Positions 22,801-33,516 of a DNA stretch of 64,000 nucleotides are shown here, in pieces. Position 1 is the first letter of the stretch. The number at the start of each line of letters is the position of its first letter. The stretch is from Ulva prolifera (taxonomy: Eukaryota; Chlorophyta; Ulvophyceae; Ulvales; Ulvaceae): positions 522,856 to 586,855 of the forward strand of contig CM041198.1 of assembly GCA_023078555.1 (NCBI GenBank), written 5' to 3'. The notes below the pieces were generated by a model. That model did not search any database and had not been told where the DNA came from. It worked only from the letters and a program-made list of their open reading frames with translations. The translations under genes were made by a program, and so were the position numbers.

Positions 22801-24154
22801 ACGCTCTCCAAGGACCACACAGCGCGCGCCTGGAACGTCATCACCCGCTCTGCGGGGCCCGTCTTTGCCGGTCACACGGCCTCCGTCAGCCGCGGCTGGC
22901 TCAGCAAGGAGGGGGAGCTGCTCATCACGGGCTCCGACGACTCGACGGCGCGCGTGTGGGCCGTCGACAGCGGCCGGAACACACTCGTGCTCGCACACAA
23001 GCAGCCGGTCATGTTTGTGTGTGGCTCGCAGTCGCGGCGCCGCGCGTTCACAACCACCGGAGCCTCCTCTGCCTGGCTCTGGAACGTCGAGGACGGCTCG
23101 TGCACCAGCGTGCTCAGGGTGCGGCCCCGCGTGCGCTGTGCCAGCATATTCGCGCCCCTGCTCTTCCGGTGCCGGCGATGCGATTCGGTCCTCTAGTGTC
23201 ACGTCTGACTGTGCTCATCGACTGCTCCGGTCACACATCAACAGCTGCCCCCACCCCCACCTCTGCCACGCGCTCATGTTGCTGGTACGCAACCGCCATT
23301 CGAGGCCAACACGGGTGGCCGGGGGGTGCGATGCGCCAGCCGTCGGGTCGCTTGTATTTCAAATGCATGCACGCTGAACCCCAGCACGCACGCACCCGCA
23401 ACCCCAGCGCCAACCCCACTCCGACCGCTACCGGTGGGTGTCTGCAGCTCGGCGAGGCCACCGCGATCCTCTCGGGGCTGTTCCTGCAAGAGTCGCGGCT
23501 CGTCGTGACGCGGCACGCCTCGGCCAGCATCGGCGTGTGGCACGTCGCGAGCGGCGCACTCATCGCGTTCTTCGCGTGCGACGACCCCGTCGAGCACCTC
23601 GCGTGCACGCCCAGCGGCGTGCTGGCGCTCGGCACGCAGAGCGGCAGCATGCACTTCATACAGCTGCCGGTGCGCAGCGCGCCGCGATCCTTCGCGGCCA
23701 ACCCCCCGGCCGCCACAGGTACGTCTCACGCCCCGGCACCCACCTGGTTGAGACCTGCTGGGCACAGGCCTCCGCCACAGCCCCCGAGATGTAGTGTCTG
23801 CCAGCGAAGACCTGCCCGTTGTCGTGGGGGAGCTTGCGGTGCGTGCTGGCTGCTGTGCGCTGTCCCGGTGACGGTGTGCTGCGCTGCGCCGCCAGCAGGT
23901 GTTTCCGTTGCTGTCGTGCGAGTTGGCGCTGCACCAGGGCCCCAACCCTGCATCCACCTGTGACATGAGCTATGCGTGCTGCCTTCCCGTCCACAGGACC
24001 TGGATTACCCGTGCCGGTGTGTACGCTTCATGCATGGGCCAGCAAGAGGTACCTGACTGTGTCCCTTTGCTGTGCAGCGAGCGGGTCGCCGTATGTGCTG
24101 CATGCATCGTCCAAGGTATTTGCACAGCCCAAGGTGGCTCAGGCGCCAAAATGA
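13809..24154 (+). CDS. Apaf-1-like winged-helix/helical-domain/WD40-repeat protein without NB-ARC
   Basis: Eleven exons, all phases closing: 13809-14816, 15430-15737, 16319-16595, 19480-19650, 20011-20283, 20779-21411, 21584-21736, 22042-22479, 22783-23118, 23448-23718, 24078-24154; 1314 residues. Residues 1 to about 300 are Ser/Pro/Arg-rich and look disordered. Next comes an Apaf-1-type winged helix (LPQEVLSCARVLSAF, then VLAKIWRVDIPRARAMIQ) and helical domain (SWLEQKTHLHGPSAVVKDL; compare Apaf-1 DWIKAKTELVGPAHLI). From about residue 550 there are some 13-15 WD40 repeats (LKGHTGPVTA, SASADGVVRVFDL, GHNGAVPSVAF, SHDGTSAVWDV). The Walker-A P-loop expected before the winged helix is missing. 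Signal sensing through the propellers is inferred from the family. An undetected far-upstream exon cannot be excluded. Confidence 0.87.
17509..17569. repeat. Short inverted-repeat pair (11 bp arms)
   Basis: CCGGTCTATAG at 17509-17519 is repeated inverted as CTATAGACCGG at 17559-17569, around a 39-bp spacer. This could be a small hairpin or the remnant of a tiny terminal-inverted-repeat element. Confidence 0.75.
18009..18273. repeat. Foldback, MITE-like element (about 265 bp)
   Basis: The left end (from 18009, CCTCGCGACTCGCGAGCAG) and right end (to 18273) are imperfect inverted repeats of about 28 and 35 bp, differing mainly by a 7-nt indel. Inside are four variants of CGGGAAAnCCGA and a hairpin CCGACGGC/GCCGTCGG near 18064-18090. 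No coding sequence. Structure suggests a non-autonomous foldback element, but no clear target-site duplication was seen. Confidence 0.6.
18532..18555. repeat. 24-bp perfect palindrome
   Basis: CTCGCCATCGTG followed directly by its own reverse complement CACGATGGCGAG, with no spacer. It abuts the next inverted repeat. Confidence 0.9.
18554..18607. repeat. Inverted repeat, 19-bp arms
   Basis: AGAATTGGCACACAACTTG at 18554-18572 pairs perfectly with 18589-18607 around a 16-nt loop that is itself nearly palindromic. Confidence 0.9.
18677..18958. repeat. Perfect 114-bp inverted repeat with an inverted copy of its flank as the loop
   Basis: The left arm 18706-18819 and right arm 18845-18958 are perfect reverse complements. 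The sequence between them (18818-18846, overlapping the arms by 2 nt at each side) is the reverse complement of 18677-18705, the 29 nt just outside the left arm. The order is A-B-A'-B', so the DNA or RNA can form either a B/B' hairpin or an A/A' hairpin, but not both fully. Sequence identity of the arms implies recent origin or active homogenisation. Confidence 0.93.
20292..20313 (+). repeat. Homopolymer C22 tract beside a splice donor
   Basis: A run of 22 C starts eight bases after the donor of intron 5 in the Apaf-like gene (exon ends 20283). The exact length may be affected by sequencing error. Confidence 0.85.
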
Positions 24155-25566
24155 GATTAAAAAACCCTGACCGTGCCACCGACGTGTGGTGGAGCAGCCC
24201 CTGCGCCACGGCAGCCCCCCCACCCCCCCCCCCTCACTGGCTAGTGGCCCGTGTGTATGGCTTCCACTTGGCCAACGAGCCCCGCCAACCAAAGCGCCCT
24301 CCGCCACATCCGCACTCCGCTATGGCGGCGCTCGTCTGTAGGCGCTGACCACGCCTGCCTTCCAAATCAGCCCTGCTGTGGCATGCACAGCGCACGCTGC
24401 GTGTGCTGCGACGGCCATGCATGGACTCCAGTGCTCAGGTGCCATTCAGACGTGATGAACAATTTTGATTTGCACGCCCTGGGCGGAGAGTACAGAAGGC
24501 GCGGGCGCTGAGAGCTGAAGGGGATCAGGCAGAGGGGGGCATCTAGGGAGCGCCGCTGCAGGTGGCGCTGAAGTGCAGCGGAGAGCGCCCTGGGCTGGGG
24601 AGCGTGGGGTCAAGCCCATTGCTGGTGAAGGGGCGGAAGGCTTTACTGTACATACGTAGAACGTAGGACTACGAACGTGCAATTTGATTTGACCGGCTCC
24701 GCGTGGAGCAGCACCAAATTTGGCTTTCGGGAGCTGCCACACGTGCGGCATGTGGCAGCCGCCGGCAGCTGAGCGCCGCCGGCGGGCTCCCATGACCACA
24801 CCCGGCGTGGCGATGGCCGCGTTTTCTTTTCACCATGCGGCCGTGCACCGTGGACTGCTCTGTGCGGGCAGGCAGGCAGACCCGGATGCCATGGTGGGGT
24901 GACCTCCCAAACACCTGGGTGTGGCCGTTTCCGCAACTAGTCTAGGTGCACATCCCTCAAAGTGCAGGGAGTATGCGGGAATGACTGCAGGTATGGATGA
25001 ACCTGTGGCTTATGCTGTGCTTTCCTCAACTTGGCAGGTTGTTGCGCAAGTGTAATTTGTGACACATACAGTCATCGCCAGGCCGTCTACTTCACTCACA
25101 CGGTCAGCGCCTCCTTCTGTCGACTAGCTGCTCTTTCACTGTCGGGTATTCTACACCTGGTAGGTGAGTTCTCCTTCACTGTCAAGGAATGTCACTGCAG
25201 CCTCGATGATGCTGGTGCCAAACGCACTGCAGTTAGGTGAAGGTGTGTCATGATAAATTGCACGTCAATATGTTACCGTCCGTCACGTAAAGGGTAGTTG
25301 CGGCCACTGTGCACATGCTGTATCCATTGCAAATTGGTTATGGATAACAGCAGATGGAGCACAATTCTAGATTTGCGCCGTATGGCACAGTGACACGGCT
25401 AGGTCTGCAACGTGAAGTGTTACACATGCAACGACTTGACATGTTGACTGAAAGAATATTTGTTTTGCTCATATCAACCATGTGCGCACAATCCTGGCAT
25501 CAAAGCAGCAAAGAAAATCAGCTGCATACACACTTATGCATTTGGAGCACATGTGGACATCAACAT
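24155..25566. other. Intergenic region, no gene seen
   Basis: Convergent space between the Apaf-like gene (+) and the E2 gene (-). It has C-rich runs at 24214-24233 and otherwise short, unrelated frames. Base composition drops here from GC-rich to about 50% GC. Confidence 0.5.
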
Positions 25567-26975
25567 CTACGTCATCTCCTGTGACTTGCGAACACATCTC
25601 CGAACTTTCTTTTTGAATGAAGGGTAGTCCTCCCTGAAGTCCTTCGCAGCATCAATATTTGCAGGAGACTCGTCATTGGGGCTGGATAGCATGGATATGA
25701 TTGAGATCATGATCGTCTCAACCTGCAAAGGCACCTGCTCATGCTGAGATGCTGACACTGCAGCAGTACGTACATATGCAAGACACTGCAGGTGACCACA
25801 TTCCAGCTTATGCAGATGTGGCTGCTGTGCACATAGTATGATGCGGTTGCAGCTTCAGGAGCAAAATGCGGAGCAAGAAAAGCTCCGAATTTTCAGGCAG
25901 GAAGGTTAATAAGACAATAACAAGAAGCATGCTCAAGCATCAACGCGCACACGCAGGCTTCATATTTGATCACGACCTACTCAAAGTCCATGCTGGACTT
26001 GCATGCGGTTTGAGCATGCATGGCAGCCTCCATTCGTGCGCCATTGAAGAGTCTCCTAGAAAGTAATGAGAGAGCAGGGACGGCTACTATGACACACACA
26101 CACTCGTATGTTCTCGACGACTCGAAGGTATTTGGCACTAAATGATGCCAGCAACAATGGAAAAAGCGTATGGCGTAGCGATCAGTTCTGGTAGCACGAC
26201 GGCAGTGCCAAAGCCTCCAAATGATGTGAATTCCATATACCACACAACCATGACAGGGAAGCGCACTGTGTGTATTGGTAGCCAGCGCTCTGACGCTTGC
26301 TCATATCCGTGCGGATCATCACCTGGGGAGTGCAGAATCGAGATGCACACCCTGCCATCTGCATACACTGCACACCACCACATTTTGAGTAGGTCATGGT
26401 CGCTTTTTCCGTCTCAGGTCTCCAGGGAGAAGTCTGGCGCACCATTGGGATGCCAAATTTCAGATGTGAATCTGAATTCTGGAGGGCTGTTGGGATAGTC
26501 TTGAGGAAACGACAAGACCCCTTTGAAGAAGCCGCCTTCGCTACATACGAATTGCTGTTATCGCTGCATGGCGGCAAGGCATCATAGAAACGCAAAGAAG
26601 CGGTTGTGGTGTCAACAGCCGAAACGCACAATATTGTGTCGGATGGACCAATAATGGTGACGTCCCACTCGAAAACATTAGAGTCGTCGACTAGTCCGGC
26701 TGAGAAATAGTCTACCGGGCACTTGCTCAGCTCTGCACATACACCACGTTTCCTGGTTGTGTGTGTGAGGAACCCGACGGCCGAATGCAAGCAGGAGGCG
26801 CCATATCACATCACCTTCACAAACAAAAATATCACAAGCTTGCGCATGGTGATCGGCCTCGCCATAGCGTAAACATAGCAGAGTCTCCATTATCGGCACT
26901 AAGCAATAGTGTTTTTGGCTGACAGAGCGCACCGCGGAGCTGCCTCCTCAGCAGTAGAGCAGCATGATCACCCAT
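25567..26975 (-). CDS. UBE2G/UBC7-type ubiquitin-conjugating enzyme E2
   Basis: E2 enzyme that carries ubiquitin as a thioester on a Cys; UBC7/UBE2G members serve ER-associated degradation and K48 chain building. Five exons on the minus strand, all phases closing: 26975-26933, 26732-26630, 26540-26443, 26367-26267, 25722-25567; 166 residues (human UBE2G1 has 170). Exon 1 gives MGDHAALLLRRQL, exon 2 ELSKCPVDYFSAGLVDD, exon 3 FPQDYPNSPPEFRF and the HPN motif, exon 4 DGRVCISILHSPGDD with the active-site Cys and the acidic insert typical of the G/R subfamily, exon 5 the C-terminal helices (SPANIDAAKDFRED). Four of four donors are GTGCG. It starts about 1.1 kb from the divergently transcribed RING gene. 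Confidence 0.95.
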
Positions 26976-28066
26976 TTACAAGAGTTGCCCCCTCGTACAG
27001 ATGGATGGATAAAACGGTGCAAGGCTTGAAGTTGGGCGTGTTGGTCGACACCTTCTCTGAATCGGACAATGTGCGATCTACAGAAAACAAAAGTAGCATA
27101 TCAGCAAAATATACTGTTACATACAAGATGATCTATATGATTGCGATGCAGTGTTGCATCTCCTTGGAGAAGGGGTACAGAGGCTTCCGATGTGGCCGTG
27201 ACGTACCCGATGTACTACTGACTGCGATATAAAAATTACGGCTGGCTACAATGTATGATGAGTATAGATTTCCAAGGCTGCTGTGTCGATACGTGCTACG
27301 CTATCAGTAGTTCAGCGATGCGTGTACCGAAACATAAATCGCCCCACAAAGAAATCTCCCCGAGATTATGGTCTACATGGCATGAGTGTGTCTTGAGTTG
27401 TTGCGTTTCAGGCTAGAACACGCCAACTGACCTCAGCTGCGATTGGTTTCCGCTACCCGGAAGTGCCTGTTTTGGGAGCTCCCAATGTCCCACTTCAGCG
27501 TTCCAGCGTCCCGTGACATGATCCGCAGTGCGGCAACAGCATTAGCTTCACCATGTAAGACGCTATCTTGCAGTCAGCCACAACGTTTATACAGCTGTCT
27601 GGTACTCCATCAATGTGTGCTGATCAATGCAGGAGGACATCTGGCCTGTTAGGTTTTGGCCGCTTTTAGCACGCAGACGGCGTGGCCTGAGGAGCACTCC
27701 CGCAAGTAACACTCGGACTGCCTCATGCATGCGAAACAACATGAGCAGCTGCAACTGCTTTGTTGAGAGCGCGCACGCTTGTTAGGCATCGTCCAAATGG
27801 CATACACACGCATCTACTGCTTTGCATCGCTGCTGCACAGAGAGTTGTATCACACTGACGTCTGTTTCACTCCATGTTCAAGAGGTGCCCGTGCTGATAC
27901 ACGTCCCGTGTGCAATTCACGCATCGCGCATAGAGCTCGTGTTCATAATAATCCATCAGTGTACAGTTCAGAAAGCGATTCGAAAGTCCGGCAGATTTTG
28001 CGCCTGTCGTCCAGCCGTATCATTTGCAGCAAAGAAGTTGCACACGTCACATCTGTATACGTAGAC
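26976..28066. promoter_or_regulatory. Shared upstream region of the E2 and RING genes
   Basis: About 1.1 kb between two divergent starts. No coding sequence is convincing and no defined promoter motif was identified. It is listed because any control elements of both ubiquitin-pathway genes should lie here. Confidence 0.35.
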
Positions 28067-29236
28067 ATGAGCGGCGCAGCCGCATCCCGAGCAGGCAACC
28101 AAGTTATCGACCTCTCGTCGTCGCCTCCTGATGAGCAGGTGCGGTCTGCCGACCCTTGTTTCAGCTCAAGCATGTATGGCTGACCACATGCCATGCCATT
28201 GCACCAATTTCCCGTGGCATAGCATATATAGAGTAATTGTGTGAAATATCTTGATGATTCAAGAATGTCTTTGGCACCCTGAAGTGCGTGGCAGGGGTGT
28301 TGCGACACATTCTACCGGGTGATACCTGTTGCGCCCGAAGGTCCTCGTGCCTGTCATGCGCACATAGCCTCATTAAATTCATTATGGAACACACCAGGGT
28401 GCAACGTCTCTTGGCCTTGTTGACTCGATCACCACAATCGTCGTGTGTCTAGTACCCCCTACACTCGCTCTGCGGGCACTGCGTTGATCAACAGAATGAA
28501 AATTGTTTGAGGTCGCTGGTTTGTTGTATGCAGCCCGCGAAGCGCCGACGACATAATGACGCTGGGTCTGCTGTTGACGCAAGGCGAGATGGCGCACCAG
28601 GAAAAGAGCAGGTACAGATAGGAAGATCACATGTTCATATAACGCTGATGACGCGTTAAAATTTCAACTTGTAATGCTTTTTTACGCTCGCGCTGTGCAT
28701 GCTGCGCCCACCTGCAGGTGATAGATTTAACGCACGTACCAGACATGGGTGCGGCAGGGCACGCCAGAGGGATTGCGCCTGCAAGAAATCATCACATCAA
28801 CAACGGGGATGTCGCTGTTCAAATACACAACGCAGCCAGGGGGAATCGGCGAAACCGTGGTGCACCTGGTGCTGCTGCTGGCGCACAACCGCAGCGCTCT
28901 CCAGGAGCCGCAGTCCAACGATTGGCACACTTGGTTCCGGCTGTGGAGTTTCAGGCAGCTGTTGCTGTGCCCGCACAGCCCGTGCCACCTCAAGTAGCGA
29001 CCCCCAAAGGCAAGAGGAAGCACAAAGCCAGTGCAGCACCACCACCACCAGAAGAAGACAATGTACCGACTTGCGCGATTTGTCTAGATTCGCTCAAGTC
29101 TGAACTTTGCTGTGCTCCTTGTGGGCACGTTTTTCACTTCAAGTGCCTGAAAGAAGCAATCAACAAATTCAAATATTGCCCAACATGCCGTAAGGCCATC
29201 AAGAAAGAGACCCTGATCAAGAAGATTTTTATGTGA
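28067..29236 (+). CDS. RING-finger E3 with tandem SUMO-interaction motifs (putative STUbL, RNF4/Slx8-like)
   Basis: Two exons: 28067-28138 and 28718-29236 (phase 0), 196 residues. The splice junction brings two SUMO-interaction cores close together: QVIDLSSSPPDEQ from exon 1 and VIDLTHVPDM at the start of exon 2. A low-complexity Ala/Pro/Arg linker with a basic KGKRKHK stretch follows (possible nuclear signal), then a C-terminal C3HC4 RING: CAICLDSLKSELCCAPCGH, VFHFKCLKEAI, YCPTCRKAI. SIMs plus a C-terminal RING in a small protein is the layout of SUMO-targeted ubiquitin ligases, which ubiquitylate poly-SUMO proteins in the nucleus. RING identity is firm; the STUbL role rests on the two VIDL motifs. 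Confidence 0.85.
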
Positions 29237-31670
29237 TGATTTGTTCATGTGCTTGCCAAGGCAGTCAAGGGTAGGAATGCGCAAGATGAGCCTGTAGCTC
29301 TGAGGCCACCCCGATGTGTCAGAGAGTGCAGATGGCAGGATATTGATTCTGGAAGCATGGCTCTGATTAGTGTCAGAAAAGCTCTTTTACGCACAATGTA
29401 CTCTGGTACCTGAAACAGTACCATGGACAGTAATTTGAGTATCTGCGCTGGTCAGTCATCATCACCCTTCTGTCCCTTGCAAAGTCGCCCATTTTGTAGT
29501 TGAACGAACTGTTACGTCATCATGGTAGGTGTCGCCTTGTGGTACTGGTCCGGTGTGATGCGTTGTGTGCAGCATGCATGGCACGTTGTTCCTGTGATTT
29601 TCACTGTGTGTCTAAATATACTTAAGTTTGACCTCTGCAGAGCGGCTGTTTTTGTGAGATCTGAAGCTGCATGTTCATGAGGTGTGTGTCATTCAGCGAA
29701 TATGATGACATCGATCTGGCATTTCAAATGCCGCATTTGTATCTCATGTGGATGATATCCTATAAGGAGTCAACCATCACCATGACAGCTGAAAATTGCC
29801 TGATGCATGTTGTGTCCCGTACATCAAATGTTTGTGTCTGATGTTGTCATTGCCTGGAGCATGTGCTGCGTGTGTAACGTAGCTTGACAGTGCATCCACA
29901 GAGCAGCATGATGGAATCTGCAATATGCTGGCCACGGTTGTTCAACAGCGTTAAAATCGTTGTCACGTGTGATAAACTGCAGTCAGATTCACTGGGATAT
30001 GGAAGAAGCTTTGAAATTCTGACTATGCCCTCTGAATATCATACCTCAGGCCCTGACGGATAGCCTGGAGTATGAACTGCACAGTTCATAGTGCAGGCAT
30101 AAGCTGACATGCATCCTTGACATGGGGGTGCCCATGAGGCCGCCCCTGGAGTGATGGTCACAAAGTGCTGCAGCGCTGCTAAGATCGGTGATGGCGGCCT
30201 GTGGAGCTTGAGGTGTACGCTGTTTGCAGAACCTGCCTTCTACGAAACCTGCACTTCAGTGCTGGTCAACAAATTTCCGGGGCTGCCTTCATGCCCTGTG
30301 CAGGAGCAAAGGTGCGCCTGCAAGTGTCCAGGTGCAGCAGCCCGGCCTGTTGCAGGCAGCGCAGCAGATGTTCCCCCTCAGCTGGGTGAAGGCATATGAA
30401 CATGTAGTATGGAGTTCAAGACGCGCCTGGCACCACCTGTGATGTGGTAGCTCAGATGTACGAGACTTGACTCAATTCTCTGTTACTGGCAGACGCAGCC
30501 ACGATGAGGCAAACTCAGGACATATTCAGCCGGCGTTTCATCACGATGTCGTTCTATCACGATGTTGAGCACATGATTGATCAATACCAGCCACTGTGGT
30601 GATAATGTGCTGCATGATGAATTGCACATCTGCTTTTGCTTGTAGCTTTGCATTATAAACAATATGACTGTATCATCTCAGTGCTGCCGGACTGTATATG
30701 TATGCTTCAATGCTGACAGCGCAGCTGACAATCCATCAAAACTGTCAAGGCTGGCATGGCTCCATTTTTCTGAAGGTTCTGAAGCTGAGTCGTTCTAAGA
30801 GCTGGTGTCAAGATCAGCACGTCGTGAACTTATGCGAGAGACACAGCCATGAGCTGTGGCTGGACTGTTGAGGCCAGGGTAGATAGGCATTGCTGACTGT
30901 GTGATTAATCTGAGTAGCGCTGTGAGCTCAAGGTCACATATATGAGCCATGAGGCTTCCTGGGTGAAGCCAAGCTGTCCCGTGGATGTTGCTGCAATCGG
31001 GATACACGACGTTGTCAGGGCCAGATGGAAGCGGATGCCAGGATACAGGAGCAAGGCAGGGAGGAGGTCAGTCTGACAACAAGCGAAAGTCCACTGAGTA
31101 TTACACAACAGCATGGATAGAAATTTATATGGAGTATAATGATGCCATTCAGCATTGACAACGGCATAGTGGCATGTACTCGGAGGGGGTCAGGGGCGGG
31201 GGCATCCATAGCGTCCTGTCCACGTCGTGGCATGGATGAGTATGCTGTTGTTGCTCACACACTCGGCCAGATGTAGGCGACGATACTGCAGAATGGTCTC
31301 TGTGCCAGCCCCTGACAGTGCTTTCATTGGAAGTGTTGGGCACAGTGTTGGATCATCAGCGATGACAGATGTGCAGCCAATGCGGCAGCACATGTGGATA
31401 GAGTAAAGTGAGACGTTTACAGAAATAGTGCAACACAAAGATTCAACTAATTGATGCAGCTTCACTGATGCAAAGGGGTCCGCACAGGCCCATGCAATTG
31501 CAATCACTACTGAAGACGCTCAGTAGGCCATGAAGTCCTTGAAATGCAGACACTGAGTGGCTTCTGCAGGCCTTTCCACAACATCTGAGCGTAGAATGGC
31601 ATCATGTGTGGGACAGTACCACGCTGGGCTCATTGCAGCCTCAGCGGTATTGCTTGCAGCCAGCAGCATT
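29237..31670. other. Intergenic region, no gene seen
   Basis: About 2.4 kb between the RING gene (+) and the 3' end of the FUN14 gene (-), so it includes both 3' UTRs. Frames are short (for example 30151-30399 on the plus strand and 31190-31507 on the minus strand) and resemble no family I know. Confidence 0.5.
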
Positions 31671-33516
31671 CTACCATTTGAGGCCCAGCGTGAGACCAGC
31701 AAGGAAGCCTCCGACACTTGGCACGCCCTGCAGCATGTCCCACACAAGTTCCACCCAGGTGCTCCCCAAACATGGCGTGTCAGGCACGGCATTGAATTGC
31801 GAGCGAGAGAATTGGAATTCCAGCCATGGAAACGTGCTTAACGCTACAGGAAAGCTCAGTTCTGATCTGCACAAGAAAAATCACAAGCAAAATCCGGAGC
31901 CAGGAATACCTCGTCCTCTTTACCTGACCTTGGCAGCTACCCAACCCTCGCAGATCCACACCAGACAGGCAAGAGCTGTCGTCACACCTGTGCTAGCAGT
32001 CCCAGGGCCTTGTTCAAATGATGCTTCGCGTCCGAGACATCCACCTTCCTGCAATCATGGACCGTCTTACTGCGACTGTCCGCACACGCCAGAGTTGTAA
32101 ACTCCATCTAATTGTGCATGATGGGACAACAACTGCTTTCCAGAATTCAGTGCAGCACCGTGGACGTGGACACGAACATCATGGACAGAATGCAGACGAT
32201 ACACTGCCAAGGCTACCTGGCAGGGCAGTGGTGGGACATAATGCCACCCGTTCTACCTATGTACAATTGAGAAAATGGTTCGGTACAACTGGCTGAGGCT
32301 TCACCGATAATGTCCCAGTCCTCAAGGCACATGGACACTGCCTGATAGCTGTGCTACCTGTGAATGGAGGCTGTGGAGCCACGTGCACTATGCCAGATTG
32401 CATGCATTGGTGAACAGTGTCAAAGGCTGCTCTTGTCAGCATTTGACCAGCCGTGCTTGAATCGAAACATTCAATGGATGGAAATGCTAGTACTGTGCGG
32501 ATAGTAGAGTCAGTCTACAGCATGCAGCTATGGGCTTCTGCCGCACGATTGAAACAGTATGCAGGCCTTGTGAAGACACGACATGCCCTGCACCAAAAGA
32601 ATCTACACGAATCCTCTGGACAAGCTTGTGTACTTTCGTGCTCCCAAAATGATGAGCAAGCAAATGTTACAAGGGCCAATCCTGACATGCTTTGCAGGAA
32701 AGCGCACCCATCTTTGTTCTGGTCCAAAGACTTGGTCACCATGTGCTCGATGTCAGTCCAGTTGACGGATATAATACCTTGAGATGCCGCAACCTGTGCT
32801 GCAACAAAGGCGATTCCCAGGAACAGGGCAACCATACCGGACACCACCTTGATGGCTTTTCCAACGCAAATTCCTGCCACCCCAGAGAATCCAAGGTTCG
32901 TTAGCATAGGACCAGCTGCAGTCGCAAACGCATCGACATAGCGGTCGATTTCATCTGAAGCATGTGCACGTTCGGGCATTGCTAAAAGAGATGCCGCAGA
33001 GAAAGTAAAGGCAACACAGCTCTTCTGCTGCCAGTTTCGGTTCCTGCCATCACCTGCATCCAGCAACAGCCTTTCAAGATTTGAACGTGACCTTCATGAC
33101 TCGTTTTGTCTATTCAGTGCTAGGCTGTCCAATTATGTGTCTGCTCCAGAGCAGACAGCGCTCTCTGCTCTGCAGCAGACACATATCAATGTAACTGACC
33201 TCTTGGATTCAAAACATGCCATCAGCAACACACTTCAGTTGGATGCCTGAGTGCTTGCATAATTTGAATGCAAAAGCGGGGCAGCGAAACATGGACGGGG
33301 TCATTGATTCAAATCGAACCACGACAGAAGGTCAGAATACAGAACACGAAGGTATGGACATTCAGGGACGCATGGAATAAAATTACCTTCAGCAGTTGTC
33401 CGGTGCCCTGGTGGTGGTTTCTTGCCTCCGCCATTGCCATGAGATTTGCGCACCGGAGATACTGTTCGAAGGGGAGCTCCAGGGCATACCGAACGGCTCC
33501 CTGACGAGAACAACAT
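31671..33516 (-). CDS. Plastid-targeted FUN14-domain membrane protein
   Basis: Four exons on the minus strand: 33516-33387, 33053-32708, 32455-32389, 31727-31671; phases close and give 199 residues. Residues 1 to about 45 are Ser/Arg/Gly-rich (MLFSSGSRSVCPGAP), like a transit peptide; a second hydrophobic stretch ends in AHA-S (FSAASLLAMPERAHAS), like a thylakoid or processing site. The FUN14 core follows: LGFSGVAGICVGKAIK, VVSGMVALFLGIAFVAAQ, then the conserved acidic linker LDQNKDG and the C-terminal membrane segment VPSVGGFLAGLTLGL. FUN14 proteins occur in cyanobacteria, plastids and mitochondria (FUNDC1); the plastid members have no firm function. Exon 3 has a weak acceptor and is the least certain part. 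Confidence 0.83.

Noticed and set aside
32389-32720. DQNKDG in the FUN14 protein as an EF-hand calcium site
   Set aside because: FUN14 proteins have a conserved acidic linker at this place; the rest of an EF-hand loop is incomplete here.
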